Shown piece after piece: positions 25,201 through 36,305 of a stretch of 64,000 nt of DNA. The stretch lies in assembly GCA_028583405.1 (NCBI GenBank), contig CM053261.1:10596459-10660458 (forward strand), written 5' to 3'. The notes beneath the pieces are model-generated. The model searched no databases and had not been told where the DNA came from. It saw nothing but the letters and a program-made list of their open reading frames with translations. This DNA comes from Pogonophryne albipinna (lineage: Eukaryota; Chordata; Actinopteri; Perciformes; Artedidraconidae). Each line of letters opens with the position of its first letter. Within the stretch, counting starts at the first letter, position 1. The translations under genes were made by a program, and so were the position numbers.

Positions 25201-25844
25201 GTAGCCCAAAAAAAATTGTAAATAGTCACATAATACCTCAAATGTATTCTGAATAACAATAGCTGTGAATAAATGTACGTAGTTACATTCCACTATTGTT
25301 TGAAAAAAAAAAAAGAGATTCCAACGTTCATCAAGGTAAAATAAATGAAATCCGGTTTTATTTCACAATACAATCATTTTCTGTGAGATATTTTGCCTAG
25401 AGGAGGCTTGACGTCAGGTCCCAACCCCAAAGTCTCCATGTTTTCTCTTCAGCCTTCAGACAGTGACAGCGCGTAAAAAAGAGCCGCCTCACTTCTCATC
25501 GTGAAGCTGTTTAATAAGCTCCCCCGATTCAATATTTATATCAAATATATTGCACGTCCTCAAGCTTTATCTGACAAATGTCCCTGCTGTGTGCTGTGTC
25601 ACGCCACACCGGCGTCTCAAACTTACAACTAGTTACCTCTCAGTCACCGTGTGTCGGACGTCGTTATCCTCTCATTTTTGTCGGACAGATAAACGCTAAA
25701 GTATTACGTTAAATTAACTTTCTCTTGGTCGACAATGGTGTATGTATATTCATAAAGCCGAGACAAGTTATTTAAACCCTCGCTAGCGGCGTAAAATCAA
25801 TAATTATAGATATTCTAATTTACCTTCAGTAGTCTCCTATTCAT
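22290..25844 (-). CDS. ube2l3: Ubiquitin-conjugating enzyme E2 L3-like (complete)
   Basis: This E2 enzyme accepts ubiquitin from E1 and hands it to HECT and RBR ligases. Four exons on the minus strand, 25824-25844, 23442-23537, 23142-23328 and 22290-22444 (stop), join in phase to 152 residues. The human protein has 154; the two missing residues are at the N-terminus (MNRRLLK instead of a longer start). Motifs are YHPN (73-76), the catalytic Cys84 in GQVCLPIIS, and Phe61 in YPFKPP, the ligase-binding loop. The end is [15 protein letters not shown]. The sequence is much closer to UBE2L3 than to UBE2L6. An upstream in-frame ATG at 26001-26003 would add about 53 residues, but those residues look like untranslated leader. 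Intron 1 is 2.3 kb and carries a MITE. The gene is convergent with ckmt2. Confidence 0.93.
24042..24404. mobile_element. Longer MITE of the CTTAAAGGTGGGG family in ube2l3 intron 1
   Basis: The 363-bp element has inverted ends CTTAAAGGTGGGGTATGTAA / TTACCTACCCCACCTTTAAG. It shares ACTTTTTGTTATATTCCATG and the following bases with the 158-bp copy at 11608-11765. Its interior includes GC-rich sequence missing from the short copy. No transposase is present. Confidence 0.8.
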
Positions 25845-25859
25845 TGTGGTACCGATGTT

Positions 25860-26264
25860 GTCTTCTTCTCCTTCTTCCTGTTTCTTTCCGTTCCTGATCG
25901 ACTTCTTTACATTTGGGTTTAAATTGGCGCACAGCCTGCGGGCCGGTGAGTTAGCGCCACCTATCGGCCTGGAGGGCAACGTGTTAGAATCAGATGAGGG
26001 CAAAGTTTCTTCTTTTACACAGATTTAAACAGAGACAGATAAAGTACTCAGATTAGTTACTTAATTAAAAGTAGCAATACAGTGTAAAAATACTCAGACA
26101 CAAGTGAAATTCAAAATGTTACTAAAGAAAAAGAACAAAAGTATTATTATCAAGATATACTTAAAGGTCAAAAAGTAAAAATACAAATTTTGCAGAATGG
26201 GCAATTTAAGCACCAGATATTTTTTAGAATGGTATAATAATTATTAATTAATTAATGTGTTGTA
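25860..26264. other. ube2l3 upstream region and TACTCAAGTA-type repeat
   Basis: 25860-26030 is presumed 5' leader/promoter of ube2l3; no clear TATA or GC box was found. 26036-26200 is an AGTAAAAGTA-rich fragment of the dispersed repeat, abutting the truncated LINE. Confidence 0.4.
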
Positions 26265-27232
26265 ATGTGCACTTGTCTGGATGTGTCAGAACTTTCTCCA
26301 ATTAAACAAAGACAAAACTGAGGTAATGGTCTTTGGAGCCAAGGCAGAACATATAAAAGTTAGTGCTGAGCTTCAGTCTGCAATGTTCAAAACAACAGAT
26401 AAAGCCAGAAATCTAGGTGTAGTCATGGACTCTGACCTGAGTTTCAACAGTCACATTAAAACAATTACTAAATCAGCCTACTATTACCTAAAGAACATAT
26501 CTAGGATTAAAAGACTAATGTCACAGCAGGATTTGGAAAAACTTGTCCATGCTTTTATCTTCAGTAGACTCGATTACTGTAATGGTGTCTTTACAGGTCT
26601 CACTAAAAAATCTATTAGAAAGCTGCAGCTGATTCAGAACGCCGCTGCTCGAGTCCTCACTAACACTAAGAAAGTGGATCACATCTGTTCTGTAGTCTTT
26701 ACACTGGCTTCCTGTGTGTCAAAGAATAGATTTCAAAATGCTGCTGCTGGTTTATAAAGCTTTGAATGGTTTAGGCACAAAATACATTTCTGACCTCCTG
26801 CTAAATTATGAACCATCCAGATCTCTCAGGTCTTCAGGGACTGGTCAGCTTTCTGTCCCCAGAGTCTAAACATGGTAAAGCAGCGTTCAGTTATTATGCT
26901 CCAAATATCTGGAACAAACTCCCAGAAACCTGCAGGTCCGCTGCAACTCTTACTACTTTTAAATCCAGGCTGAAAACGTATCTTTTTGCCGCTGCTTTTA
27001 ATTGAAACTGAGCCGTTGTGTTCATCAGTAAAGTGGAACTTCTGTGTGAACTATTCATATCTTAAACTGCACTGTAACTTTTTATTCATGTATTTTTTCT
27101 TTTAATGTTTCTTTTATTATCTTTTACTGTTTTTAAATGCCTTTGTCTGAATGTCTTTCATTTTTGTAAAGCACCTTGAATTGCCTTGTGTTGAAAGGTG
27201 ATATACAAATAAACTTGCCTTGCCTTGCCTTG
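26265..27232 (+). mobile_element. 5'-truncated, frameshifted LINE (CR1/L2/Rex-like clade)
   Basis: The reading frame from 26281 contains the C-terminal part of a non-LTR reverse transcriptase: QNFLQLNKDKTEVMVFGAKA, NLGVVMDSDLSFNSHIKTI, FIFSRLDYCNGVFTGL and KLQLIQNAAARVLTNTKK. After a frame disruption near 26690-26760 it resumes in another frame from 26808, ending KTYLFAAAFN. The 3' end carries TACAAATAAACTTGCCTTGCC with TTGCCT tandem units. It starts abruptly, as expected for incomplete target-primed reverse transcription, and is not functional. The exact clade assignment is from memory of the motif style. Confidence 0.85.
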
Positions 27233-28027
27233 GTAAATGTGGGGTTTATTTGGATAACTTTCCTACTGGATAGCGTAACCTTTAATTTGTAGATCCTCGC
27301 CAATAAACCTAACCAATATTTACTTTTCCCCCCAAAACTTTATTTATTTACAACAACAAAATAGCAACAATACAAAAACAATAAAAGCATCTACACGCCA
27401 TGTAGTGGAAAACGTATTTTTTGTTTCAAATAAAATGTTCTTAGAAAAATGTGTTGGGCGTCTGTCGATGAAGCAACCTTCTGTGGACCATCTTGTTGCA
27501 GAGGACTGATATGATGATCAGGTGCAGCAGACTGCTGTGGAGCCTCTTTGGACGTAGCACCCTCTTGTGGTAGGTTACAGGTCCCTTCAGGTGAGAAGGG
27601 TTTTGTTTGGGGTGTCTGGTGGTTTTACCTCTTCAGACCTTATTCTGATGCACTGAGTTGAAATTGTTTTATTTCAGACGTGAAAGGTTATTCATATCTC
27701 CTCCTTTGACTAGAAAAAAAGTTTGTTCTTTTTTTTGTGCTTGCCAATTTTATTTGTTTGTCTTTGCTTTTCTTTATTGTGAAAATGTAAGGTTTTTTAG
27801 CTTGCTCTTTTTAATTCTGAATGCCGGGTACAAACAATAACTTTCCTTAAATAATAATAATGTTATTTAAGCGTTACTTAATTGGCATGATCCATACTTT
27901 TTTAAAGAAGAATTAAGTTAGTTTGCTATGATGGTGGATTTTAGAGTAGTTTATTATTTCACTTTAGTCAGTAATCCCTGTATGATAAATTGGTAAAATG
28001 AGTTATAAGTTTCAAATGTTCATATAG

Positions 28028-28400
28028 TGAAAGTCCCGCATTTAGAATGTTACTCAAGTAAAAGTAAAAAAGTATTAGCATCCAAGTTTTAGTATCAAAA
28101 TAAAAAGTAATCATTATGCAGGTAAAGGTACAAACATGTCGAATGACTTTGTATACTGCAGGGTAGCTTGCTAATGTGACTCCAGGTGTAACTAGAGTCT
28201 TGAAATGGTTGTTAATAGTTCACATCATTAACCCACATCTACAAAGTCACTTCAGGAATTAAATAAAGGTAGTGGAGTAAAAGAACACTATTTACCTCTG
28301 AATGGTAGTGGGGTAGAAGTACAAAGTAACACAACATGTACTCAAGTAAAGTACAAGTTCCCCAAAATTGTACTCAAATACAGTACTGAGTAAATCTAGT
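28028..28400. repeat. TACTCAAGTA-type dispersed repeat
   Basis: TTACTCAAGTAAAAGTAAAA, AGTATTAGCATCC, AAAGTAATCATTATGCA and TGTACTCAAGTAAAGTACAA are shared in style with fragments at 20928, 25180, 26036 and 58205. The termini and class were not resolved. Confidence 0.6.
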
Positions 28401-28679
28401 TAGTTACTGCCATGTCCATGTCCATAGTAGATGAATGATGGCGTATATAACTAGCGGTCAGACAAAAATAGAATGTGTCTAGCGTGATTTATTGTAAATT
28501 TAGTTGATTTGTCCTCTGCCTCAAACATATAAGTGCATCTATGACAGGAGAGACCTCCAATATTTAGTCGTTGGGAGTACTGCCACCTGGTGATGTGCTC
28601 TGAAACCTGCATGTCAAGCCTCTGTTATCAGAGCTTCATTTAACAGTAAATGTGAAGTGAATATATTCATTTTTGTCAG

Positions 28680-29190
28680 GTCATTACTTCAGAACCAGCA
28701 TCAAGGGCAAAGCCTGAGGGGAGACGCAGACTTCACCCCCCCCCCCGCGGCATGCTGGGTCCACCGGTAGATGGATGTCACTGACCCTTCTCAGTGATCA
28801 CAGCAGAGACTTGAAGCAGGGTTACAGTCATTTTCCTCATCGTGGTTGCCCGCTCTCCTCTCCAGGGGTCCAATTCATCTCTATCTGCTGCTCAGTGAAG
28901 CCTGCAGTACCGAGCCACCATCACTCACTCTCTGCAGGGCAGCCGGTGGATTAGCTGCCCCCCCGGTGGTGGAGTAACAACCCCTGCAGTCCAGTCAGCA
29001 AACACTGCAGTCCTCCAGCAGCAAGAGCGTCAGGCGTGGCGGTCAGGGACCCTCCCCAGGACCAGGCCGGGGGAGGGGGGGGAGATAGCAGCGTCTCCAG
29101 CACCCTGCCCGTCAGTCGGCGTGCGGGGGGGTAGGTCAGTCTGCAGGCAGGCACCATGATGGACGAGCAGCCGGGGCCTGACATTCATGA
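28680..29190. other. GC-rich block of unknown function
   Basis: The base composition jumps above its AT-rich surroundings, with C-runs and G-runs and a Kozak-like ATG at 29157 (CACCATGATGG) that opens only a short frame (MMDEQPGPDIHEWLL). It could be a promoter or first exon, or a lone GC-rich repeat. No homology is recognised. Confidence 0.3.
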
Positions 29191-29991
29191 ATGGCTTCTA
29201 TGATTCTGACTGGGAGTGTCACAATGAAACATATGAAATGGCATATTGATATCAAGTTAAAAATGCACATGTGATAATATCAGGCTTGTTGACCAGCACC
29301 AAAAATAATTTATGTTACTTTCTCACTTATTCTGCCTACCCTGATGGCCCACTCACCAATAATTGTAATGATGGTGTAATAAAGAGATAAAAGCAAAGAT
29401 ACATATGACTTCTTCTTTTCTAAAGATATCGCCAAAATATAGTTGACGTAAATTCTGCAATAATGGAGGTGAAAATCAGATATTGTGACCGAACTAATTC
29501 TGACGTATATCATACGAGTAACACAGGAATTAATATGCTGCCTACCTGTCTTGATGAGTGGCATCAATCAAGGATTTCCAACACGTTGGTGCCTGACTGC
29601 AGGACTTTCTTCCATTCAGATAGCATTTTTGACTTTTGATTTATAAAAAAAGAAAACACATTGATAATAAAAACACTCCTAAATTGCGACCATAGATTAG
29701 GTATTAGCCGAGCTTCTGCAGGGTAACTAACACATCGTTATTTCGTACCAAGCCAAACATCTATTAACACTACAGGCGTTCGCCAAGCATTATGTAGTTC
29801 CTAATCTTAAGAACAGAAAAGGGGTTAAATTGGCAGAAATGTGTTATTTGACTGAATTTGTCTGATATAGTTTTCATTTATTGTGTAACTTGAATAATTG
29901 CACAAAAGACTGAATAGCATCATTTGAATGTAGTTAGTTTGGAACTGAAATAAAATAAAATAATTAATAATTAAGAAATGTATGAGTATGA

Positions 29992-30041
29992 ACCATCCAT
30001 CCATCCATCTTCTCCCCCCGCTTATCCGTGGTCGGGTCACC
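29992..30041 (-). repeat. LINE 3'-tail fragment (CCATCCATC type)
   Basis: CCATCCATCCATC followed by TTCTCCCCCCGCTTATCCG and GGTCGGGTCACC is the familiar 3' end of an abundant fish LINE group, here only about 50 bp. Confidence 0.6.
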
Positions 30042-31008
30042 GAACCAAACAATAGTATTTAGAAAGAACTTAATTGATGAACGGGTAATTTATATACCGG
30101 TAGTTATGTAATGTCATGTTTTGCAGATAGATAATCTTCTCTTTTAAGAACAATGTTTTTTTGTATGTATGGTCTCTGAGAATAATAAAGTCTATAAGTG
30201 TAATAATAAAAGCCAGATGAATATTTTGACATAATTTAGTAAAACAAACTGGGTCTGAGACAAGAGTGACAAGATTACTGTTCATTTCTGGATAAAAAAA
30301 GGTTTGCATATTTCGTATGTGTAGTTTTACCCATAATTTAATCATGATGATAATTGGTATTGTTATAACTTATAGGGTCCTTGTGAATCCTTAAAAAAAG
30401 AAAATGGTATAATGCCGGTTGGCACTTGCTCCTCTTGCCCTTTGGTCTGTTTAGTTTTGTCTTGCCTAGTGCACCTGGTTTTGTGTTGTCTCACTTTTTG
30501 CTAACTGTGACAGTACGAACAGACCACTATCACAGTTTGTCAAGGTGGGAAAACACAGACACAGAAAGCAAAACAAGACCAGACAGAAGAATAAAGATAA
30601 AAATTAAGAAAAGAATAATCCCTGAAATAATCAGAATAATACATTATTATACTGTAATGCAGGTCTCTTTCCTGCAGCGCTCTAGTTGTATGAATTTTAA
30701 AAAAGTACCATGTTGCAGAATTTTGGATGATGATTAAAAAGAGGGTTAAATCCATAAAATCAAGATAAAATAAAAAAATACATACATGTTTGTGTGTATC
30801 TGTGCCTGTGTGCATGTATCAATGGAATGGAATCATCAGCGGAACAGGTGGTCATAACAAACTGGAAATTCTAGCAGTCCAGAACCCTGGACTACATGGA
30901 GGTGCATTCCGTCAGCCACTTTGGTCACATTTGACAACCAGCCTTTCAAAGAGAAGACAGAAAAACATACATAGCAGTAAAAACATTCAGTTTCAGCACG
31001 AAACAAAT

Positions 31009-34000
31009 ATGGAATTGATTGATTTCAACTCAACTGAGGAGGACCCTCCTATTAATTTCTTCCTGAGTTCCCTTGAGGAACAAATCCGGGTTGAACTGCA
31101 TGACAGCAAGGCAAGGCTCACCCCGAGTAAATCTGAGGGCAGAGTCCACCTGGAAATACAAGAGGACTTACTGGCAAACCTTCTCGATAGTCTCCAAGAG
31201 CGTAGAGAGGATGACAAATGCAGCCCTAAGCAAGAAGGCATGCAGAAAGAGATATGCAGCCTACAGGCGCATTTCACTGAAAGTGTCAGTGAGGTGGAGT
31301 GTCTCAAAAGCCAGCTGATAAAGATCCGCCCAATGTTGAGGAAAGCACACGAAGATCTCGTGCAGCAGACCGCAACAAACAAAGTCCAGCAGATGGTATT
31401 GGAGCACATGAAGGCAGCAAAAGACGCCCTTCAAAGTGAGCTCCGTGCTATAAGACCAATGCTGGGTGTGGCAAAAACGCACATGGAGTTGGAGTTGGAG
31501 AGCTATCTCGAATTGGAGAGAGGCGAGACCAGGAAGATCACAACAGCCCTGAAAAGGCGGAAGATCTCCTGGCGACTGAGCGCCTTCAATTCAAGCAAAA
31601 GATCTTCCAGGATGTCAAGCATCAAACCTCGACAAACAAAGAACAGCAGATGGCTTTGGAGCGCATGAAGGAAGAAAACCAGGCCCTTCAAAGTGAGCTC
31701 TGTGTTTTACGACCAATGCTCTGTGTGGCAAAAACGAACGTGGAGTTGGAGAGCCATCTCAAATTGGAGAGAGGCGAGACCAGGAAGATCACAACAGCCC
31801 TGAAAAAGGCGGAAGATCTCCTGGCGACTGAGCGCCTTCAATTCAAGCAAAAGATCTTCCAGGATGTCAAGCATCAAACCTCGACAAACAAAGAACAGCA
31901 GATGGCTTTGGAGCGCATGAAGGCAGAAAACCAGGCCCTTCAAAGTGAGCTCTGTGTTTTACGACCAATGCTCTGTGTGGCAAAAACGAAAGTGGAGTTG
32001 GAGTTGGAGAGCTATCTCGAATTGGAGAGAGGCGAGACCAGGAAGATCACAACAGCCCTGAAAAAGGCGGAAGATCTCCTGGCGACTGAGCGCCTTCAAT
32101 TCAAGCAAAGATCTTCCAGGATGTCAAGCATCAAACCTCGACAAACAAAGAACAGCAGATGGCTTTGGAGCGCATGAAGGCAGAAAAAGACGCCCTTCAA
32201 AGTGAGCTCCGTGCTATAAGACCAATGCTCTGTGTGGCAAAAACGCACATGGAGTTGGAGAGCTATCTCGAATTGGAGAGAGGCGAGACCAGGAAGATCA
32301 CAACAGCCCTGAAAAAGGCGGAAGATCTCCTGGCGACTGAGCGCCTTCAATTCAAGCAAAAGATCTTCCAGGATGTCAAGCATCAAACCTCGACAAACAA
32401 AGAACAGCAGATGGCTTTGGAGCGCATGAAGGCAGAAAACCAGGCCCTTCAAAGTGAGCTCTGTGTTTTACGACCAATGCTCTGTGTGGCAAAAAACGAA
32501 AGTGGAGTTGGAGTTGGAGAGCTATCTCGAATTGGAGAGAGGCGAGACCAGGAAGATCACAACAGCCCTGAAAAAGGCGGAAGATCTCCTGGCGACTGAG
32601 CGCCTTCAATTCAAGCAAAAGATCTTCCAGGATGTCAAGCATCAAACCTCGACAAACAAAGAACAGCAGATGGCTTTGGAGCGCATGAAGGCAGAAAAAG
32701 ACGCCCTTCAAAGTGAGCTCCGTGCTTATAAGACCAATGCTCTGTGTGGCAAAAACGCACATGGAGTTGGAGAGCTATCTCGAATTGGAGAGAGGCGAGA
32801 CCAGGAAGATCACAACAGCCCTGAAAAAGGCGGAAGATCTCCTGGCGACTGAGCGCCTTCAATTCAAGCAAAAGATCTTCCAGGATGTCAAGCATCAAAC
32901 CTCGACAAACAAAGAACAGCAGATGGCTTTGGAGCGCATGAAGGAAGAAAAACCAGGCCCTTCAAAGTGAGCTCCTGTGTTATACGACCAATGCTCTGTG
33001 TGGCAAAACGCACATGGAGTTGGAGAGCTATCTCGAATTGGAGAGAGGCGAGACCAGGAAGATCACAACAGCCCTGAAAAAGGCGGAAGATCTCCTGGCG
33101 ACTGAGCGCCTTCAATTCAAGCAAAAGATCTTCCAGGATGTCAAGCATCAAACCTCGACAAACAAAGAACAGCAGATGGCTTTGGAGCGCATGAAGGCAG
33201 AAAACCAGGCCCTTCAAAGTGAGCTCTGTGTTTTACGACCAATGCTCTGTGTGGCAAAAACGAAAGTGGAGTTGGAGTTGGAGAGCTATCTCGAATTGGA
33301 GAGAGGCGAGACAGGAAGATCACAACAGCCCTGAACAAAGGCGGAAGATCTCCTGGCGAGCTGAGCGCCTTCAATTCAAGCAAAAGATCTTCCAGGATGT
33401 CAAGCATCAAACCTCGACAAACAAAGAACAGCAGATGGCTTTGGAGCGCATGAAGGCAGAAAAAGACGCCCTTCAAGTGAGCTCCTGTGCTATAAGACCA
33501 ATGCTCTGTGTGGCAAAAACGCACATGGAGTTGGAGAGCTATCTCGAATTGGAGAGAGGCGAAGACCAGGAAGATCACAACAGCCCTGAAAAAGGCGGAA
33601 GATCTCCTGGCGACTGAGCGCCTTCAATTCAAGCAAAAGATCTTCCAGGATGTCAAGCATCAAACCTCGACAAACAAAGAACAGCAGATGGCTTTGGAGC
33701 GCATGAAGGAAGAAAACCAGGCCCTTCAAAGTGAGCTTCTGTGTTTTACGACCAATGCTCTGTGTGGCAAAAACGAAGCTGGAAGTTGGAGTTGGAGAGC
33801 TATCTCGAATTGGAGAGAGGCGAGACCAGGACGATCACAACAGCCCCTGAAAAGCGGAAGATCTCCTGGCGACTGAGCGCCTTCAATTCAAGCAAAAGAT
33901 CCTTCCAGGATGTCAAGCATCAAACCTCGACAAACAAAGAACAGCAGATGGCTTTGGAGCGCATGAAGGCAGAAAAACCAGGCCCTTCAAAGTGAGCTCT

Positions 34001-36305
34001 GTGTTTTACGACCAATGCTCTGTGTGGCAAAAACGAACGTGGAGTTGGAGAGCCATCTCAAATTGGAGAGAGGCGAGACCAGGAAGATCAAACAGCCCTG
34101 AAAAAGGCGCAAGATCTCCTGGCGATTGAGCACCATTAATTCAAGCTAGAGATCCTCCAGGATGTCAAGCATCAAACCTCGACAAACAAAAGAACAGCAG
34201 ATGGCTTGGAGCGCATGAAGGCAGCAAACAGAGCCTTCAAAGTGAGCTCCGTGCTTATACGACCAATTGCTCTGTGTGTCAAAAACGAACGTGGAGTTGG
34301 AGAGCCATCTCAAATTGGAGAGAGGCGAGACCAGGAAGATCACAACAGCCCTGAAAAAGGCGGAAGATCTCCTGGCGACTGAGCGCCTTCAATTCAAGCA
34401 AAAGATCTTCCAGGATGTCAAGCATCAAACCTTGACAAACAAAGAACAGCAGATGGCTTTGGAGCGCATGAAGGCAGAAAACCAGGCCCTTCAAAGTGAG
34501 CTCTGTGTTTTACGACCAACGCTCTGTGTGGCAAAAACGAAAGTGGAGTTGGAGTTGGAGAGCTATCTCGAATTGGAGAGAGGCGAGACCAGGAAGATCA
34601 CAACAGCCCTGAAAAAGGCGGAAGATCTCCTGGCGACTGAGCGCCTTCAATTCAAGCAAAAGATCCTCCAGGATGTCAAGCATCAAACCTCGACAAACAA
34701 AGAACAGCAGATGGCTTTGGAGCGCATGAAGGCAGAAAACCAGGCCCTTCAAAGTGAGCTCTGTGTTTTACGACCAATGCTCTGTGTGGCAAAAACGAAC
34801 GTGGAGTTGGAGAAGCCATCTCAAATTGGAGAGAGGCGAGACCAGGAAGATCACAACAGCCCTGAAAAAAGGCGCAAGATCTCCTGGCGATTGAGCACCT
34901 TAAATTCAAGTCTAGAGATCCTCCAGGATGTCAAGCATCAACCTCGACAAACAAAGAACAGCAGATGGCTTTGGAGCGCATGAAGGCAGCAAAAGACGCC
35001 CTTCAAAGTGAGCTCCGTGCTATAAGACCAATGCTCTGTGTGGCAAAAACGCACATGGAGTTGGAGAGCTATCTCGAATTGGGAGAGAGGCGAGACCAGG
35101 AAGATCACAACAGCCCTGAAAAGGCGGAAGATCTCCTGGCGACTGAGCGCCTTCAATTCAAGCACAAAGATCCTCCAGGATGTCAGCATCAAACCTCGAC
35201 AAACAAAAGAACAGCAGATGGCTTTGGAGCGCATGAAGGCAGAAACCAGGCCCTTCAAAGTGAGCTCTGTGTTTTACGACCAATGCTCTGTGTGGCAAAA
35301 CGAACGTGGAGGTTGGAGAGCCATCTCAAATTGGAGAGAGGCGAGACCAGGAAGATCACAACAGCCCTGAAAAAGGCGCAAGATCTCCTGGCGACTGAGC
35401 ACCTTCAATTCAAGCAAGAGATCCTCCAGGATGTCAAGCATCAAACCTCGACAAACAAAGAACAGCAGATGGCTTTGGAGCGCATGAAGGCAGAAAACCA
35501 GGCCCTTCAAAGTGAGCTCTGTGTTTTACGACCAATGCTCTGTGTGGCAAAAACGAACGTGGAGTTGGAGAGCCATCTCAAATTGGAGAGAGGCGAGACC
35601 AGGAAGATCACAACAGCCCTGAAAAAGGCGCAAGATCTCCTGGCGACTGAGCGCCTTCAATTCCAGCGAAAGATCCTCCAGGGATCTCAAGCATCAAACC
35701 TCCCTAGACAAAGACAAGCAACTCACATTGGAGCGCATGAAGGTAGACAAAGAGGCCTTTAAAAGTGAGCTCCATGCTGTAAAACTTATGCTGGATTTGT
35801 CAAAAAACTAATCTGGAGTTGGAGTTTGAGAGCAATCTCGAATTTGAGAGAGCAGAGACCAGGAAGACCACAGCAGCCCTGAAAAAGGCGGAAGATATCC
35901 TGCAGACTGAGCGCCTCCGATTCCAGCGAGAGATCACTGACCTCCAGGAGACAGAGAAATCGAAAACGACCTGTCTCGCTCAACTGGAAGCACAAACTAG
36001 TACGCTCATGGGCGCTCTAAATGAGGCTCAGCAGGAGCTGAAGATCAGGACTCTCCAGTGGCAGGAGGAGAACATTGTTCTCACTGCAAAGCTGGAGGTA
36101 TCCCATGTCATCCATCTTGCCCAGCTAGAGATGCATGCATCGGAAAAAAAGACCTTTGTGTCTTTGCTTCAGAAAAAAGCAGAAGAACATCTTGAATGGG
36201 ATCATGTCCTTGAACAGCTGATGGAGGAGGTTGGGAAAACAAAGACTTCCTACGAGACTCAGCTCGAGGAGCAGCAGCAGGCAAATAAAAAGCTTGTGGA
36301 CAATC
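31009..36305 (+). CDS. Unrecognised coiled-coil protein with tandem 84/86-residue repeats (partial, runs into gap)
   Basis: I do not recognise this gene. It appears as one giant exon. The start chosen is ATG at 31009 (AAATATGG, good context); the frame stays open upstream, with another ATG at 30814 and a possible acceptor at 30989-30990 (ATTCAG|). Residues 1 to about 128 are unique and acidic (MELIDFNSTEEDPPINFFLS...). They end in a degenerate half repeat (SQLIKIRPMLRKAHEDL). The repeat array follows (31393-35721), then a diverged last unit (SELHAVKLMLDLSK) and a unique coiled-coil tail rich in Glu, Gln, Lys and Leu. The tail is open until the N gap at 36306. The chain is nearly all charged alpha-helical heptads, with no signal peptide or membrane segment. 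Several 1-base indels break the frame; see the array entry. A structural or scaffold coiled coil is the most that can be inferred. Confidence 0.7.
31393..35721 (+). repeat. Coding tandem repeat: 17 near-identical units of about 252-258 bp
   Basis: Unit starts (ATGGCTTTGGAGCGCATGAA or equivalent) lie at 31393, 31650, 31902, 32159, 32411, 32670, 32923, 33176, 33435, 33688, 33948, 34201, 34453, 34711, 34965, 35218 and 35469; a diverged eighteenth starts at 35722. Each encodes MALERMKAENQALQSEL, then RPMLCVAKT, ELESHLKLERGETRKITTAL, KKAEDLLATERLQFKQKI and QDVKHQTSTNKEQQ. Three subtypes differ at two places: KDALQSELRAI with THMELES, NQALQSELCVL with TNVELES, and NQALQSELCVL with TKVELELES. The order of subtypes is irregular. 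The first, third, and most middle units carry single-base gains or losses, often in A-runs. Units starting at 31650, 32159 and 34453 have exact lengths. Confidence 0.95.

Larger units (their letters stand above)
27233..30780. other. Intergenic DNA between the LINE and the coiled-coil gene
   Basis: No supported gene. It holds AT-rich DNA, a dispersed repeat (28028-28400), a GC-rich block (28680-29190) and a LINE tail fragment (29992-30041), listed separately. Confidence 0.5.

Noticed and set aside
30993..35995. Series of long minus-strand open frames in the coiled-coil array
   Set aside because: They recur in every unit because the sense codons lack antisense stops; codon pattern and coiled-coil periodicity are on the plus strand.
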